From NCBI GenBank assembly GCA_002633025.1, contig NMRB01000035.1, forward strand, positions 495,858 through 559,857: 64,000 nucleotides of DNA, read 5' to 3'. The stretch is from Notospermus geniculatus (lineage: Eukaryota; Nemertea; Pilidiophora; Heteronemertea; Lineidae). Below, one piece after another: positions 34,643 through 46,929 of this stretch. Positions within the stretch are counted from its first letter, which is position 1. Each line of letters starts with the position of its first letter. The notes under the pieces are model-generated. The model saw only the letters and a list, made by a program, of their open reading frames with translations. It was not told the origin of the DNA and did no database searches. A program made the position numbers and the translations under genes.

Positions 34643-35525
34643 TAGCTTCTAATGTTGCTGGGATCACACTTTCTTTTCCTAATGGGTGTTCCATCTCGTA
34701 TATCAACACCGGTAGTGAGAACTTACGCGATGTTGTAAGTTTTGGACCGATGTTGCCAAAATTGTCACTGTCTGATGACTTTTTGATGAGACAGAATGCT
34801 CAAGTTATAACGACAATGAGGTGTTGCAAAATATCACATTTATGGTGAAAAATGATATTGTGTGGGATCTATCATTGTTTTTATGTTATATATTAGGCAG
34901 AGTATGATACATACATCCTCAATCAGTAGATTAGTCGCCTCGGTTTCTGGTCCAATATGAATCAAATACACAAAAATATTGTCAAAATGTATCCCAGTGT
35001 AGCATGTGTAGTTGTTCCCCTTCTGACAGTGTTGCCCTACAACACACTAACGGAATAAGTTGCAACTGAATATTTGTCAAAAGTAGGTTCTATTTTCCTG
35101 TTGAAGAGGGTTAAAATCTTGAAATTAGCAACCCAAGTGACTCCCCAATGAGGGAATTTTACGAGATCGTTCATGCCATCTTAGCCATGATCATAAACTT
35201 TAGGACTCTATAATCAAATTATTATATCTTGAATTAGTAACTTGGAGTCGTCGTATTAATAAAACATGCTTGTTTGCCATTTACACAGACAAACAAATAA
35301 ATAAACGCTACAATCATTATTATTAAAAAGTAAGACATTGCCGTCGGTCAATTGGCTGTGTAACGAAGAGTCGTCGGGTGTACGAAAAAGCCAAAACCTG
35401 AAGGGATTCACCGAGGGTTTGGAGCATAATTTAGAGTATAACACCAATGAGTCGTTGTAAATGAGAAAATGTCCAAAAGGGACATTCGCTGTAGTTTGAT
35501 GGAGCCGGTACGCGGTACTTTACAC

Positions 35526-35903
35526 TCATACGCAGTTTTGTGTTTGAGTTTTACGAAAGTACCCCGCTGGCGCGATCAGCATACCTTTACTGCGATGCTT
35601 CACGGGACTGCTTGGTGTCATTTCATGCCGATGATACACCTTCGGTCTTGGTACAATAAGTCGTCTCGTTTCGGCTCGTTCCGTGTCCGTTTCGGAGTCA
35701 TTCCTTACGTAACCCTTTTGTTTCATTTCTGCTAATGTGATTGCCCATAAACCAGTCAAGCCAGCCTGACAGCGCCAGTCATGGTTGTATATGCAGTAGT
35801 AACATTCATCAGGTGCTCTGGGGATGTGCGGGAGGTGTGCTGGAATGTGGACAAAGAAAACTATCGAACAACTACGGAGGGCAGGATACAGTCCTAGAGC
35901 CAT
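35526..35903 (-). CDS. Open frame kept in both copies of the segmental duplication (copy 2), function unknown
   Basis: Near-identical to 30054-30431; the only residue change I see is Gly to Ser near the start. Because non-coding flanks are about equally similar, conservation reflects a young duplication rather than clear selection. Confidence 0.2.
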   Translation of the reverse strand: MALGLYPALRSCSIVFFVHIPAHLPHIPRAPDECYYCIYNHDWRCQAGLTGLWAITLAEMKQKGYVRNDSETDTERAETRRLIVPRPKVYHRHEMTPSSPVKHRSKGMLIAPAGYFRKTQTQNCV

Positions 35904-38139
35904 ACGTTCAGGAGAGCTACCCCAGCCGTCGATTCGTGTTTTTGTTCAAAATCAGTTTAAAAAGTCGCGCAGACTTGGCTCGCTGAGATGAACTCACTGA
36001 GATATCCATACATGTAAATGCCCAATGAAATAACGGAAAAAACCTTCATATAAGCCGCTAAACAAGTTCTTTATCAACTTACCATTTTTATACGGATCCC
36101 AGGTTGTCATACTTTTGGTTGAAAAACCAGTAGTTGACACATAATCCGTGAGTAACTCATAGAAACTTCGGAAAATGTACGGACTTAATTCACGGTATTC
36201 ACTTATGAAAGAAAACGACGACCGGGTAGGCCTAATACCAACCGAGTTGTCTTCTAGAATCCTTGTCAGTAACAGAAGGTGACACAATATCAACGGTTCG
36301 ATTTATCTCTTTTCTAGTTTCAACGAAATTTTGGTAAAAATTCTTAACTCGTTTCGAAAGTATCCAAAATTGTTTATTCACGATTTCACGATGATGTGAT
36401 GTCACAGAATGTCACAAAGATGTAATTTGAGTCATTTCAGAAAGTGGAATGCTGTGATGAAAAGCTGACGGAAGTGCCAACAAGGTATTGGCCATTGTTA
36501 CACGAGATGCACGCGTGGTAGGCCTATACTATAGAATAGCTTGATATCCGAAATGATCCAACAGGTCACAAATATATCTCTTTTTCTCCACGATTTTTTT
36601 GTGTAGCTTATAGTGATCCTGTGAATGGTTTATGGTGAATTCATCAGAAGGTATTCATCCTGAGTGTCGTTGCTTCACATCTGACGAATATTGTTTCCTG
36701 ATAAAACGTTGAAAATGTTATTGATGGTTCCCTAATATGGACAAGGTTAATAGGTTTACCAAGTCACGTGGTGATTCATACTCGAGTCAAGGACACGGAA
36801 GGCCAGAGACGGGTGATATGTTGATCTCTCCCCAAAATACATGGAATGCTCTAGAAACGTGCAGTAATTGTAAAATCATCAGTCTATTCAGGTGGCAAAG
36901 GTCAGCCGCCCAAAGTTCCTCCCAAAATCAATGAGGCAGATTGTAATTGAATACAACGACAGCCTAGTACCTAACATAAGAACCACACAGATGAACCACT
37001 GCCTTCATATGTTGGAAGCGAAACGTGTTTTTTGACGGAGAAACTTTTGAGTATGAAAACGCCTTGCGTCATGATTGTTATACTTGACAATCAACTCTCG
37101 GATATTCCCGCGTATTCAACTTTACTTTTACCTCTGACGTGGTTTCCGGCACTACAAAGTTTGATACTTGAAGCTGAAAATATGAAATTGGATTTGAACT
37201 TTTGTGGTTAAAACCACTCGCAGTTACCGGACGTTAAACTAAAACAGGAAGAAAGGTGAGAGGGTTCCACGTGCAGCGTATCATAATCGATACGCTTCTG
37301 ACATTTTGGTAGTGAGTTACATCCTGTGCTTTTATCGTAACCACCCAAATCGTAATTGCCTGTATGCTAATGTTCTCTCGGTATAGGTGGAAATATTGGA
37401 GAACACCAATCATGTAAATGTTGTGTATGATGTAAAATGTAAAAGGTTTCTTTTATAGTTTATGTTAATACAACGCAATTTTCAAAGAAAACTTGTCAAG
37501 TATCTCTATTTCAATGGTGTGTGCTACAAACGGTGGGTAATTCTTTTAGTGCCTATACATATTAAAGGCCCTTGTACGGCGTTTGTCTGTGTCTAATGTA
37601 TATGTATAATACACTATAATCTGTGTGGTCAGTAAAATGGCGAGCTCTAAGATGAAAGTGCCCGACTTGTGACGTCACTACCGTAGAGGGCGCTCTAATG
37701 GCAATTCAGCACTGCGTTTCTAACATCGTAGACTACCGGTACTGACCCAGGATTAAGCTTTACTCTCGTTCGTAACTCTGTTGGTTCCTAGTTTAGGCTA
37801 TACACCATAAAATGCACAAATCACCCTGCATCACGTGTTCAGTAAGGTAATCAAACTCTAAAGACGATTTGCGTTATAGGCTAACTGATGTTCTAGAACA
37901 ACAGGCGCTATGACTGACAGGCTTAATCTACATATCAATAGAAAACTACGGTCCTTGCTCGCGTCTATGTGCTAAGTGAAAAAAGCCTAAAGTGAAAAGT
38001 GACACTCGCGGACGGGACACTCCATTGGTTCAAAGTAACGCATTTGGTGAATGAGGGGTCATGTCACAAATCAAAAGAACGGCCTAGAATTGGGCCTAAA
38101 ACCTGCAACTAAAACCAGAAATTTATCATAATTTCGCAA

Positions 38140-38430
38140 TTAGAAAGTATCAAATTTTCAGCAGATGTTCTTTCTTCATGTCAGGTCTCCTAGCCATGCA
38201 TGAATTATTTCATTCTGCCAACAAACAAAAAAGTTGATTTTGGACTTTTTTTCGGCTGGTCATTACGTAATTACAAAATTATGCACGTCGGTTATCCAGC
38301 ATTGTAAAAGATAGCGAAAAGGCTGAATTTTTCGACGTTGAAAACCGCATTATAGACAGACGATTATTAATGAAAATATTGGCATTCTTAGGTGTATATA
38401 AACATTAGTCAATGCCTGTACATGTTCATG
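38140..38430. repeat. Inverted repeat, right arm around duplication copy 2
   Basis: Reverse complement of the arm at 33,703-33,960. The best-matching 43 bases are almost perfect and the inner part is diverged. Together the arms enclose about 4.7 kb. Confidence 0.7.
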
Positions 38431-39324
38431 AAGATTATTCATTTTATATTGCGTTGATGTCAGTCTGATCCGTAAGGAACTATCATGCTTGTGAACGATG
38501 GTAAAGCGTGTTGACGGTACTGTTCGTAACGTATCGGAATATCACACGAACTGCGAACTGGTTGTCGAAATCGGCGAATCTGCGTGAACAAAGATTTGGA
38601 AAATAAGAGATCATGGAAGTATCTTATATCGATGATTCCAGTGATGATGTGAGTGACGTCATCGAGTATTGCGTCCCAGGGTTGGTAAGTCAGTTTCCTC
38701 CTTGCTGTGGTTTCAGTAGGCCTATCATTGGCAGATAATATGGTGTTATATTCTGCCTGCATGCAGTAGGCCTACCAAAGCCGATATCGCCTTGTCTGCA
38801 GTGGCTGGCGAGAAGATCGGTGGTGAGTAGATCACTTGCGATATCGCCTGGTGTGCTGCTGGCTTTGGCACTCTCTAAAACCACCTACCACCTACCACCC
38901 ACCCACCTACCACCTTTTTCCAGGTGGGGAAATCCAATGACCATGTTCCTTACACACATCATGTCATGATGTAGTGTATAGGCTAGCTACAAGAGTTGAA
39001 GGAAGTTCAGGCACACGTGTTGTCAATTACAAGCCTGCCGGCCTGGATGGGTCACGCGGGGTGGATCGTGAGTTGATGAAGGGATAGGAGTTAAAATGGG
39101 AAGGGGCACTTGACTGACAGATACAAGAACTCAATCCATACGGGACATCAGTTCCTTATACACCGTGCCATAACCACACAGGGATCTGACGCGAAAGTCT
39201 CGCCACTGGGAGAGATTTTGTAACGTTACAAAATCTCACCACTCACTGGAGAGATTTTGTAACGTTACAAAATCTCTCCAGTGGTGAGATTTTGTAACGT
39301 TACAAAACCTCTCCAGTGGTTAAG

Positions 39325-39566
39325 TTAACCCTTTACGACTCAAAACGGCCGCCACCGGCCGCCTAAAAACCCCTTAGAGACCCTTGCCAAATTTCACATA
39401 AATTGCATCTGGCTCCTTAAATATTTGGCGGAACTTCAAGTAACTTACATCTCAATGATGATAGATCCTCAATCCGGCCTGGGACGGCCGATGCGAGCGC
39501 CATCTTAGCTAAGGTGCGAGAACTAGCCGAAATTGCCAGGCCGCGCACTGAGTCCTAAAGGGTTAA
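39325..39566. mobile_element. piggyBac-like MITE, copy 1
   Basis: Ends are TTAACCCTTTACGACTCA and its near reverse complement TGAGTCCTAAAGGGTTAA, that is, a TTAA target plus CCCTTT termini as in piggyBac elements. About 240 bp with no coding capacity. Confidence 0.65.
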
Positions 39567-39848
39567 AAAGAGTGCAGGCACGCGCCCCTTGGATGAAGTT
39601 GACCAAATTTGCAGTGAACCATCGTCAATGTCTCCTCCATATTTCCACTGAACCGTTTGCCGATTTTGAGAGATTTCGTAACGTTACAAAATCTCTCCAG
39701 TGAGTGGTGAGATTTTGTAACGTTACAAAATATCTCCAGTGAGTGGTGAGATTTTGTAACGTTACAAAATCTCACCACTCACTGGAGAGATTTTGTATTG
39801 GTGATTGGTGAGATTTTGTAACGTTACAAAATCTCTCCAGTGGTTAAG

Positions 39849-40090
39849 TTAACCCTTTAGGACTCAAAACGGCCGCCACCGGCCGCCTAGAAACCCCTCA
39901 GAGACCCTTGCGAAATTTCACATAAATTGCATCTGGCTCCTTAAATATTTGGCGGAACTTCAAGTAACTTACATCTCAATGATGATAGATCCTCAAGCCG
40001 ACCTGGGACGGCCGATGCGAGCGCCATCTTAGCTAAGGCGTGAGAACTAGCCGAAATTGCCTGGCCGCGCACTGAGTCCTAAAGGGTTAA
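39849..40090. mobile_element. piggyBac-like MITE, copy 2
   Basis: Same ends (TTAACCCTTTAGGACTCA) and nearly the same interior as 39,325-39,566. Flanking sequence is also repeated, so the pair probably arose by local duplication rather than two insertions. Confidence 0.65.
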
Positions 40091-40266
40091 AAAGAGTGCA
40101 GGCACGCGCCCCCTTGGAGGAAGTTGACCAAATTTGCAGTGAACCATCGTCAATGTCTCCTCCATATTTCCACTGAACCGTTTGCCGATATCTCCAAAGG
40201 TCCAAGAGTTATTGCCGTTTAGGCCCTCTTCCCTTTTTACCAGGGAGTGGAGATAAATTGTAACTT

Positions 40267-40449
40267 NNNNNNNNNNNNNNNNNNNNNNNNNNNNNNNNNN
40301 NNNNNNNNNNNNNNNNNNNNNNNNNNNNNNNNNNNNNNNNNNNNNNNNNNNNNNNNNNNNNNNNNNNNNNNNNNNNNNNNNNNNNNNNNNNNNNNNNNNN
40401 NNNNNNNNNNNNNNNNNNNNNNNNNNNNNNNNNNNNNNNNNNNNNNNNN
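40267..40449. other. Assembly gap (183 N)
   Basis: A run of N inside the foldback element, next to short palindromic units. Any protein frame drawn across it is meaningless. Confidence 1.
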
Positions 40450-41113
40450 ACCACTCACTGGAGAGATTTTGTTACGCTACAAAATCTCTCCAGTGAGTGG
40501 TGAGATTTTGTAACGTTACAAAATCTCTCCAGTGGCGAGACTTTCGCGTCAGATCCCTGTGTGGTTATGGCACGGTGTATAAGGAACTGATGTCCCGTAT
40601 GGATTGAGTTCTTGTATCTGTCAGTCAAGTGCCCCTTCCCATTTTAACTCCTATCCCTTCATCAACTCACGATCCACCCCGCGTGACCCATCCAGGCCGG
40701 CAGGCTTGTAATTGACAACACGTGTGCCTGAACTTCCTTCAACTGTTGTAGCTAGCCTACACTAAATCATGACATGATGTGTGTAAGGAACATGGTCATT
40801 GGATTTCCCCACCTGGAAAAAGGTGGTAGGTTGGTGGGTGGTAGGTGGTAGGTGGTTTTAGAGAGTGCCGCTGGCTTTAGACCCCGTCACTGCCATCACC
40901 ACACACAAACCTTGTGCGGTGACGTAGGGAGCGAGTGGTTAGATTAGCCTGCGATTACGTAACCCCTGATGACGTCATGCTTCAGTTCTCAGGCCTAATC
41001 GTATTCCATTGTAAGACGCAGTTTGTGAATTTGCAATCTTCTTTGCCGACAATCGTTAGCTTGTTTCTGTGGTGTATTGGTAGGAAAACAACTAACCGAT
41101 TATCTGAATCAAT

Positions 41114-41653
41114 AGCCCTTTTTACACGGTGCCGATGCGTTCCGGATCGAGACTAGATCGAGGAGGGTTCGGTTATTTTTCCTCGTGTAAAAGCGAAACA
41201 ACTGACCTCCACCTTCCTCGGGCCAGTTCAGTTCGCCGCGTGAGTCTCGGGAAGGTGGAGGTAGGTGGAGGTAGGTTCAGGCTGGTTATTCTCTCGTGTA
41301 AAAGCGAACCGACCTCCACCGGCTTCGTGCGGGATTGAGCACGCTACATATGAATGGCATCACTGGCGCATTGCTGTAAGTTAGGCTACCTGTGAAGCAC
41401 TGCTCATGTTGTTAGAAGCATAGTTTATCGATTTTTAGTGATTATTTTTGCGATATTTCTTACTTGCGACAACTGTAAATGTTGATACACGCCATCTGGT
41501 GGCACGCATTTGAACGAACCGACCTCGAACTAGATCGAGGCGGGTTCGGTAACCCGCACCGTGTAAAAGCGATCAATCCATCCTGAACCGAACCCGCCCG
41601 AGGAGGGTGGAGGTAGGTTTCCTCGAACCAGCACCGTGTAAAAAGGGCTAATA
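41114..41653. mobile_element. Inverted-repeat element just upstream of the EF-hand gene
   Basis: TAGCCCTTTTTACACGGTGC ... GCACCGTGTAAAAAGGGCTA. The interior repeats CTCGTGTAAAAGCGAA and CGACCTCCACC motifs in both orientations. The right end is about 300 bp before the EF-hand ATG. Confidence 0.8.
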
Positions 41654-41951
41654 GCTCGAAACGACCACACAATGAAGAATAATACCAAGACTATAACACT
41701 GTCTTTTGGTTATGTTTATAGCGTGACATTTGGATTAAGAGGAGTCAATCTGTTAGGCCCTGTCACCGCAATTCAAAACAAGACAAAGATCTGTAAACTT
41801 GTGTCCAGGCCTACTTCACCGAAGCCACTGCCACATTGGTTACCACTGTGTTATTTTCGGGTTTGTGAGACCGACTTTGTACAGAAAGTGGCAGGATATT
41901 TCCAGGGATATTTCGTTACGATTTGAAATCCCTGTGATCTAAAGGACGAAT

Positions 41952-44900
41952 ATGTCGGTAACTACAGAACTGACGTTGACGCTGAACGCCCTGGCGTTAC
42001 GGGTTCGGGAAAAAAGGTTGGGCGAGGTAAGATTCCTGGTGGTGGCCAAGAGTTGTCAGAGAGAGGGCAGGGTGGGATTGCGGAGACTTGGTTGAGCGAG
42101 TCGCTGCTGTTTCACGGCCATTGCTAACGGGGAGGTGGCCCTATATAACCACTGAAATGACTGATATAGTATTAGGCCCACAACGTCCTTGCTTCCATTA
42201 TCGTATGTAGGCTTCAGACTGATTTCCAGTGCAGCTGACGGCGAATTTTTGGAATGAGGACCATAACTTCCAAATTAACCGTTAATCTCTTGGATTTTGT
42301 CTTACAGAGGTTGGACAAGATGAGCACACTGATCTTCGACCATGACAACCTTCGTCAGCTTCAGGATGCTGTGAATAGTCTATTTTCTATACTTTTTGAC
42401 TTGTTGGCTAATGACGAGGCTTGTGCCAGGAACACACATAAAGAAATGTTGGACAAACTAAATCAAGTGGTGAGTGCAGGAGTTTTGCGAATAGTTGTAG
42501 GCCTATATCCATTATTTCTGAGATCATATATTTTGTCACTGTCCGCATCCAGCTCAAAAAGGATCAGTTTGACGAACACTTTCACCAAATTGTCTTTACT
42601 TCATATTTCAAGAATGAGGAAAAATGGACAAACGTACGAAGCAAGTTTCTCGAGGAGCCATACCATGGCCACACAGATGGTGAATTTACAAATGAAGAGG
42701 AGAAGGACTTCGTTAAACTGATGGTGGACTTGTTAAAATGCTTTGAAAAGACGAGGTCCGAATTAACTACAAATCTCAAGGTAAGCCAAGGTTTTTCACA
42801 CGAAGTGATTATTCGAAGGTTTTCGCTGCTATCAGTCTCAAAAGAAAGACTGATTCAAAAAACGGCATGTCCGTCAAAAATCAACAGAGGCGCCCTCTCT
42901 GTTGATAGATGGGTACCAGGAGTCGATCGATTTTTATACTCTCTAACCCAGACCGAAAACATACTCTCGAAGCTTTTAAATAAATCACAATGGTGATGAC
43001 GTCACCTCTGTCACGTTGTTTTGGTGCGTGGAGTGCTAATCAAGCATGTCAGGTACAGGCTGCTCCACGTGAGGGTTTTCTCAACGAGGTGGCTCTCTAT
43101 CACGTAATTCAACCGGTAAACTAGGGAGAGTAGTTTGTGGTGATCGTCTCAGCGCAGGTCATCAGGAAACCAATAATAGTGAGTTGCCTATCACATGGAT
43201 CAGCACCGGTCCGAATGACCTTACAGAAGCACAGGATTAAATTAGCTGCCAGTAGGCCTACTACCTTACCACGGGAAGTTAAATCAACCAAACAGGAGTC
43301 TCATGGCTCTCCTAATCGCGTTAAAGAATGTCCAGCTGAGCCCTAGAGTTGGTTGGCTAAGGAAGTATAATACCTAATAGCAAGTATTGATATGGACCTG
43401 TATGTCGATGTCTAAATTTGAAGTGCATACACCTTTGAAGAATAGAGTACGTTAATTAGAGTCAGTTGCAATGTAATGTCCATGGAGGTACATTTTATAC
43501 CTCCATGTAATGTCTTACTCATTTACGAAATATTTCCAGAATTACTACGACGTCGCAACGAATCAGAAGAAAGAAATCAAAGCTCTGCAAAGTAGGTACA
43601 ACTTGAAATTCAGTTTGTCATTCCTCGTAAATGTGTTCAGCCAGTGAGCTATAATATGATCCTGCCAAATCCTTCCTAAGGTAACCATCCCACTTCTTAA
43701 CTCTCATCTCTTAATTCTCCAGTCGAACTTTTACGTTACCAAGAAGAAATGATGGACATGAGATGGAAACACAACAAGGACAAAGCTGAACTCTCTGCTG
43801 TGAAATCTTCCATGGTTCAGTTAGAGAAAGGCATGAAGGAGAAACAAGATCACATTCACCAGTATGTACACCTCGACTCATGCTTTGGTTCCCCATTGCC
43901 CTCAATTCCACACACGGAACTCCTATTCGGTACAACCGTTCGCAGCGCCGCCCTGTTGGGATAAAAGTCAAGCTGATCCCTTGACGGATGTCTATACCAC
44001 CAGCAAGGGCAAGTCTCAGAGAAAATTGCTTGTTCCCGCAACTGCGTGGACCCTATTCGTACAAGTTGTGTAACCGTATGGCGGAGAGAGTACCGCCAGA
44101 TGTTATGGTTGTAGGCCTTAGAGATCGTATTTGTCTTCGGTCTTCTCACGGCTTCACTGTATTTCCTGTATATCTTCTAGATTGCAACGTGACGGAACAG
44201 TTCAGTTATGGAAAAAGGAGAAATTGCGAGTTTTAGAGGCTGCAGACAGAAGGGAAAAGGACCTGGTAGCTGAGGTCACCAGACTGAAACAGGAGAATGA
44301 AGATATGAGGGAGAAATTAAAGAAACGACTAACAGTAAGTAGTTTGTCATTATAACAAATACGTACATTATTCATGTTATTATGTTCTTACATTTGGTTG
44401 TTTCAATGACAATGCCAGGAATTCAAATTACATGTACACGAACTCCCTTCTTAATGACTACCGGTACTAAGACTTGATGTGCAGAAAGAAATTTGCTGAG
44501 AGTGTTTTCTTCCATTGTAGGAATCAGACGATCAGTTCAAACGACTTAAGATTTGGCAAGAGTTGAAGATGAAACCAACCGATGATGGTAAGTTGAGAGT
44601 GGAAATCAGCTGATGTTGATGAACGTGTGTGTAGGAATACCATAACCTGGTGGACGTAGTTATCATGGTATCGTCATTTTCCACTCATATCAGTCTAAGT
44701 GATCCCATCGCCCTTGTTAATGGTAATCGTTTTTTTTCCAGAAAAGGAAAAAGAACGCGATTTCCTCGACAAGAAAGCTTATCTTCTTGAGAAAGACCTC
44801 GTATCTGTGGAACAAGAATTCATAAAATACCAACGATATTACTGTGCAATAACACGGGGAATCCAAAGAGATTTCAAGTAAGTATAACATGGTTTATTCT

Positions 44901-46896
44901 AGTCGATTCCGTTTGTCCTCGTGTCGATAAGGCCGCCACCTATCATTCTATAGAAACATCACTGGGTGACTTGTTTTGTCTTTGAGCCTATTGGTCTGTG
45001 TAGATTGATACAACAATAATAGTAATACATTTGAACATTTGAATTTTCGTGCTAAAATAATGATGCATTTTTGTGTTCTCTTCAAGATTGAAGATGTCGG
45101 ACACTACATGTATCTTGGCTTGATTCCTGTTTGTTCAATTAAACGCTGTTTTTTTCCAAGGATACTTTGCGAAAGATTCCAAAGAAAAAAGGGCGAGAAA
45201 GAAATAAGGGGTGCCGACAAACTGACCCGTAAAGATATGGGGAGGCTCGCGGAGAGACTTGGCGGCCTTTATGAGTCCATGATGCAGGGTCGTCTCCTGG
45301 TGGCCCTGGCAGATCTTCCTGATCACTATCTGATGGTAGAGAAGGACATGAAACCAGTATCCATCAAGAAATTGTCACAGGCTTATACAAAGCAAAGGTA
45401 ATCACCATTGATACTTAAAAACAGAGCAAAGCAATGATTGCAGTAACATCGGATCACGACGCCCTTGATGGAGTGAAACAGAAGCGATGCAGATGCTCAC
45501 AGCGCCGCCAAGTGGTGGTATTTTGAACTTTCCTCATCGTCGTCATTGTAACTTCAGAAACTCGCCCCAGAATCCACCCGGCTACATACCAGATAAAAGC
45601 ACGACTGATATTGCTTTGGAAAACGCTGAAAAGAAGTTGATAGAACGAGAGTCAAAGAAACAAGTGACAACAACGAGAGAGAGACGGATGTCGGTGAAGG
45701 ATCACACGGAGTCGCTGAAGAATGATGCTAACAGACCTGTACCAGAAAAAGGTAATTTTTCTGAGGATTTGCTATAATATATCCTAACTACTTCACACTT
45801 TGAAACCAAAGTGCATACTCTGATCAGTGGTGATGTCGAATCCGCTCCCCTTGTACGAATTTAGCGTAGTCTACGTGTATGTCTTTATGTATGTCGTAGT
45901 CTACATGTATGTGCCTTGGAGGTACTTATCGGCTAAGTTCATGTCAGAAACGCACACTCACTAGTGGCTGCTAGAAGCCATCTTAGGTAATCTGTTTTCC
46001 CTAACTCCCAGTTACTCGATTTTCTATTCCTACTAAAACAACACATTCATTTTTGTCTGCATATCCAACGGTCTGTTTTTTTCATGTGTATAGCGCACCC
46101 AGAATTGGTCTACCGAGATACCAACCAACTCAATATGATCGCGTGTATGAGACACTTTCCACACATGGGCAGTGACTATGTAAGTTAGGACAGTAGTCGA
46201 ATAGGATATCCGCTTCTTCATATACAAGCCTAGGCTCTGTTTGTTCAAAACACTGATGCATGTATAAGAACTTAGTGCTCCAACACCCTTCGTGAAGTAT
46301 TCCAATATGTTTGTTATTTATGCGTCCAGGTTGTTGAACAGTGGGAACAGTTTCAAAAATACGACTCCAACAATGACCGATCCTTGGATCTCTGCGAGAT
46401 GATGACTGCCATGACTTCAACAATCGGTCAACAATTCACTGCTCAAGAAATAAAAGTAAGGATTCATGGTCTTTTTCAGCACATGGAGAGAGAGAGCATT
46501 TCTGTGAGGAATGAAACGGCATAATCACCATTAGACCATAAGCGAAATCTGGAGTGCGGTCTGATCACTGAGAGAATCAATTTAGACAAACTTATTCCTT
46601 CTTGCTGTTTCTCATTTCAGGAGGCCATGATCGAGGTTGATGTTGATGGATCCAATACGGTTGATTTCTTTGAGTATCTCACCATCGCTACTATGTTAAC
46701 TCAGAAAAAAGGTAAGCAAAATCAGGATATACGTTTTTTTTTCGCTTTACAAAAAGGTGTAAGTGTTTGATGACCTTTACAAGGAATGTTTAACATATTT
46801 GATCTTTTTCTTTTTTCAGGAAAATCAAATGTTTTTCGCAGCGAACTGGCTCAGAAACAAGGCAACCTCGTGTCCAGGACATGTATCATTCAGTGA
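41952..46896 (+). CDS. Coiled-coil protein with two EF-hands and a C-terminal CaaX box, complete (607 aa, 14 exons)
   Basis: Exons: 41952-42026, 42308-42469, 42553-42780, 43540-43591, 43723-43861, 44181-44334, 44521-44587, 44742-44877, 45161-45397, 45558-45751, 46094-46179, 46330-46455, 46621-46711, 46820-46896. All splice sites are GT-AG, all phases agree, and the total is 1824 nt including TGA. About residues 156-337 look like a long coiled coil (KALQIELLRYQEEMM, RLKQENEDMREKLKKRL). EF-hand loop 1 is DSNNDRSLDLCE (about 522-533) and loop 2 is DVDGSNTVDFFE (about 559-570); both keep the calcium-binding positions 1, 3, 5, 9 and 12. The protein ends RTCIIQ, a CaaX box predicted to be farnesylated. 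A membrane-attached calcium sensor or scaffold is inferred. I do not recognise a named orthologue. Confidence 0.9.
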
Positions 46897-46923
46897 CACC
46901 TGAGGGAGTGCCAGGTGAAACAC

Positions 46924-46929
46924 ATTAAA
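46924..46929 (+). terminator. Possible poly(A) signal (ATTAAA) of the EF-hand gene
   Basis: ATTAAA occurs 28 bp after the TGA at 46896. It is the common variant of AATAAA and sits in the right place, but position is the only support. Confidence 0.35.

Larger units (their letters stand above)
33970..37900. repeat. Segmental duplication, copy 2
   Basis: Direct-orientation copy of 27,975-32,410. It carries a 481-bp Tc1/mariner-like element (34,162-34,642) and about 50 extra bases near 34,735, and lacks two blocks found in copy 1. It is flanked by diverged inverted repeats at about 33,703-33,960 and 38,140-38,430. Confidence 0.9.
38868..40868. mobile_element. Large foldback element with nested repeats and an assembly gap
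   Basis: The outer arms, 38,868-39,235 and about 40,505-40,868, are reverse complements, from CTCTCTAAAACCACCTACCA inward. Inside are several copies of the palindrome around GATTTTGTAACGTTACAAAATC joined by CCAGTGAGTGGT-type spacers, two copies of a piggyBac-like hairpin, and a run of N. No transposase frame is visible. Confidence 0.85.

Noticed and set aside
40209-40513. Frames crossing the run of N
   Set aside because: They are artefacts of the assembly gap.
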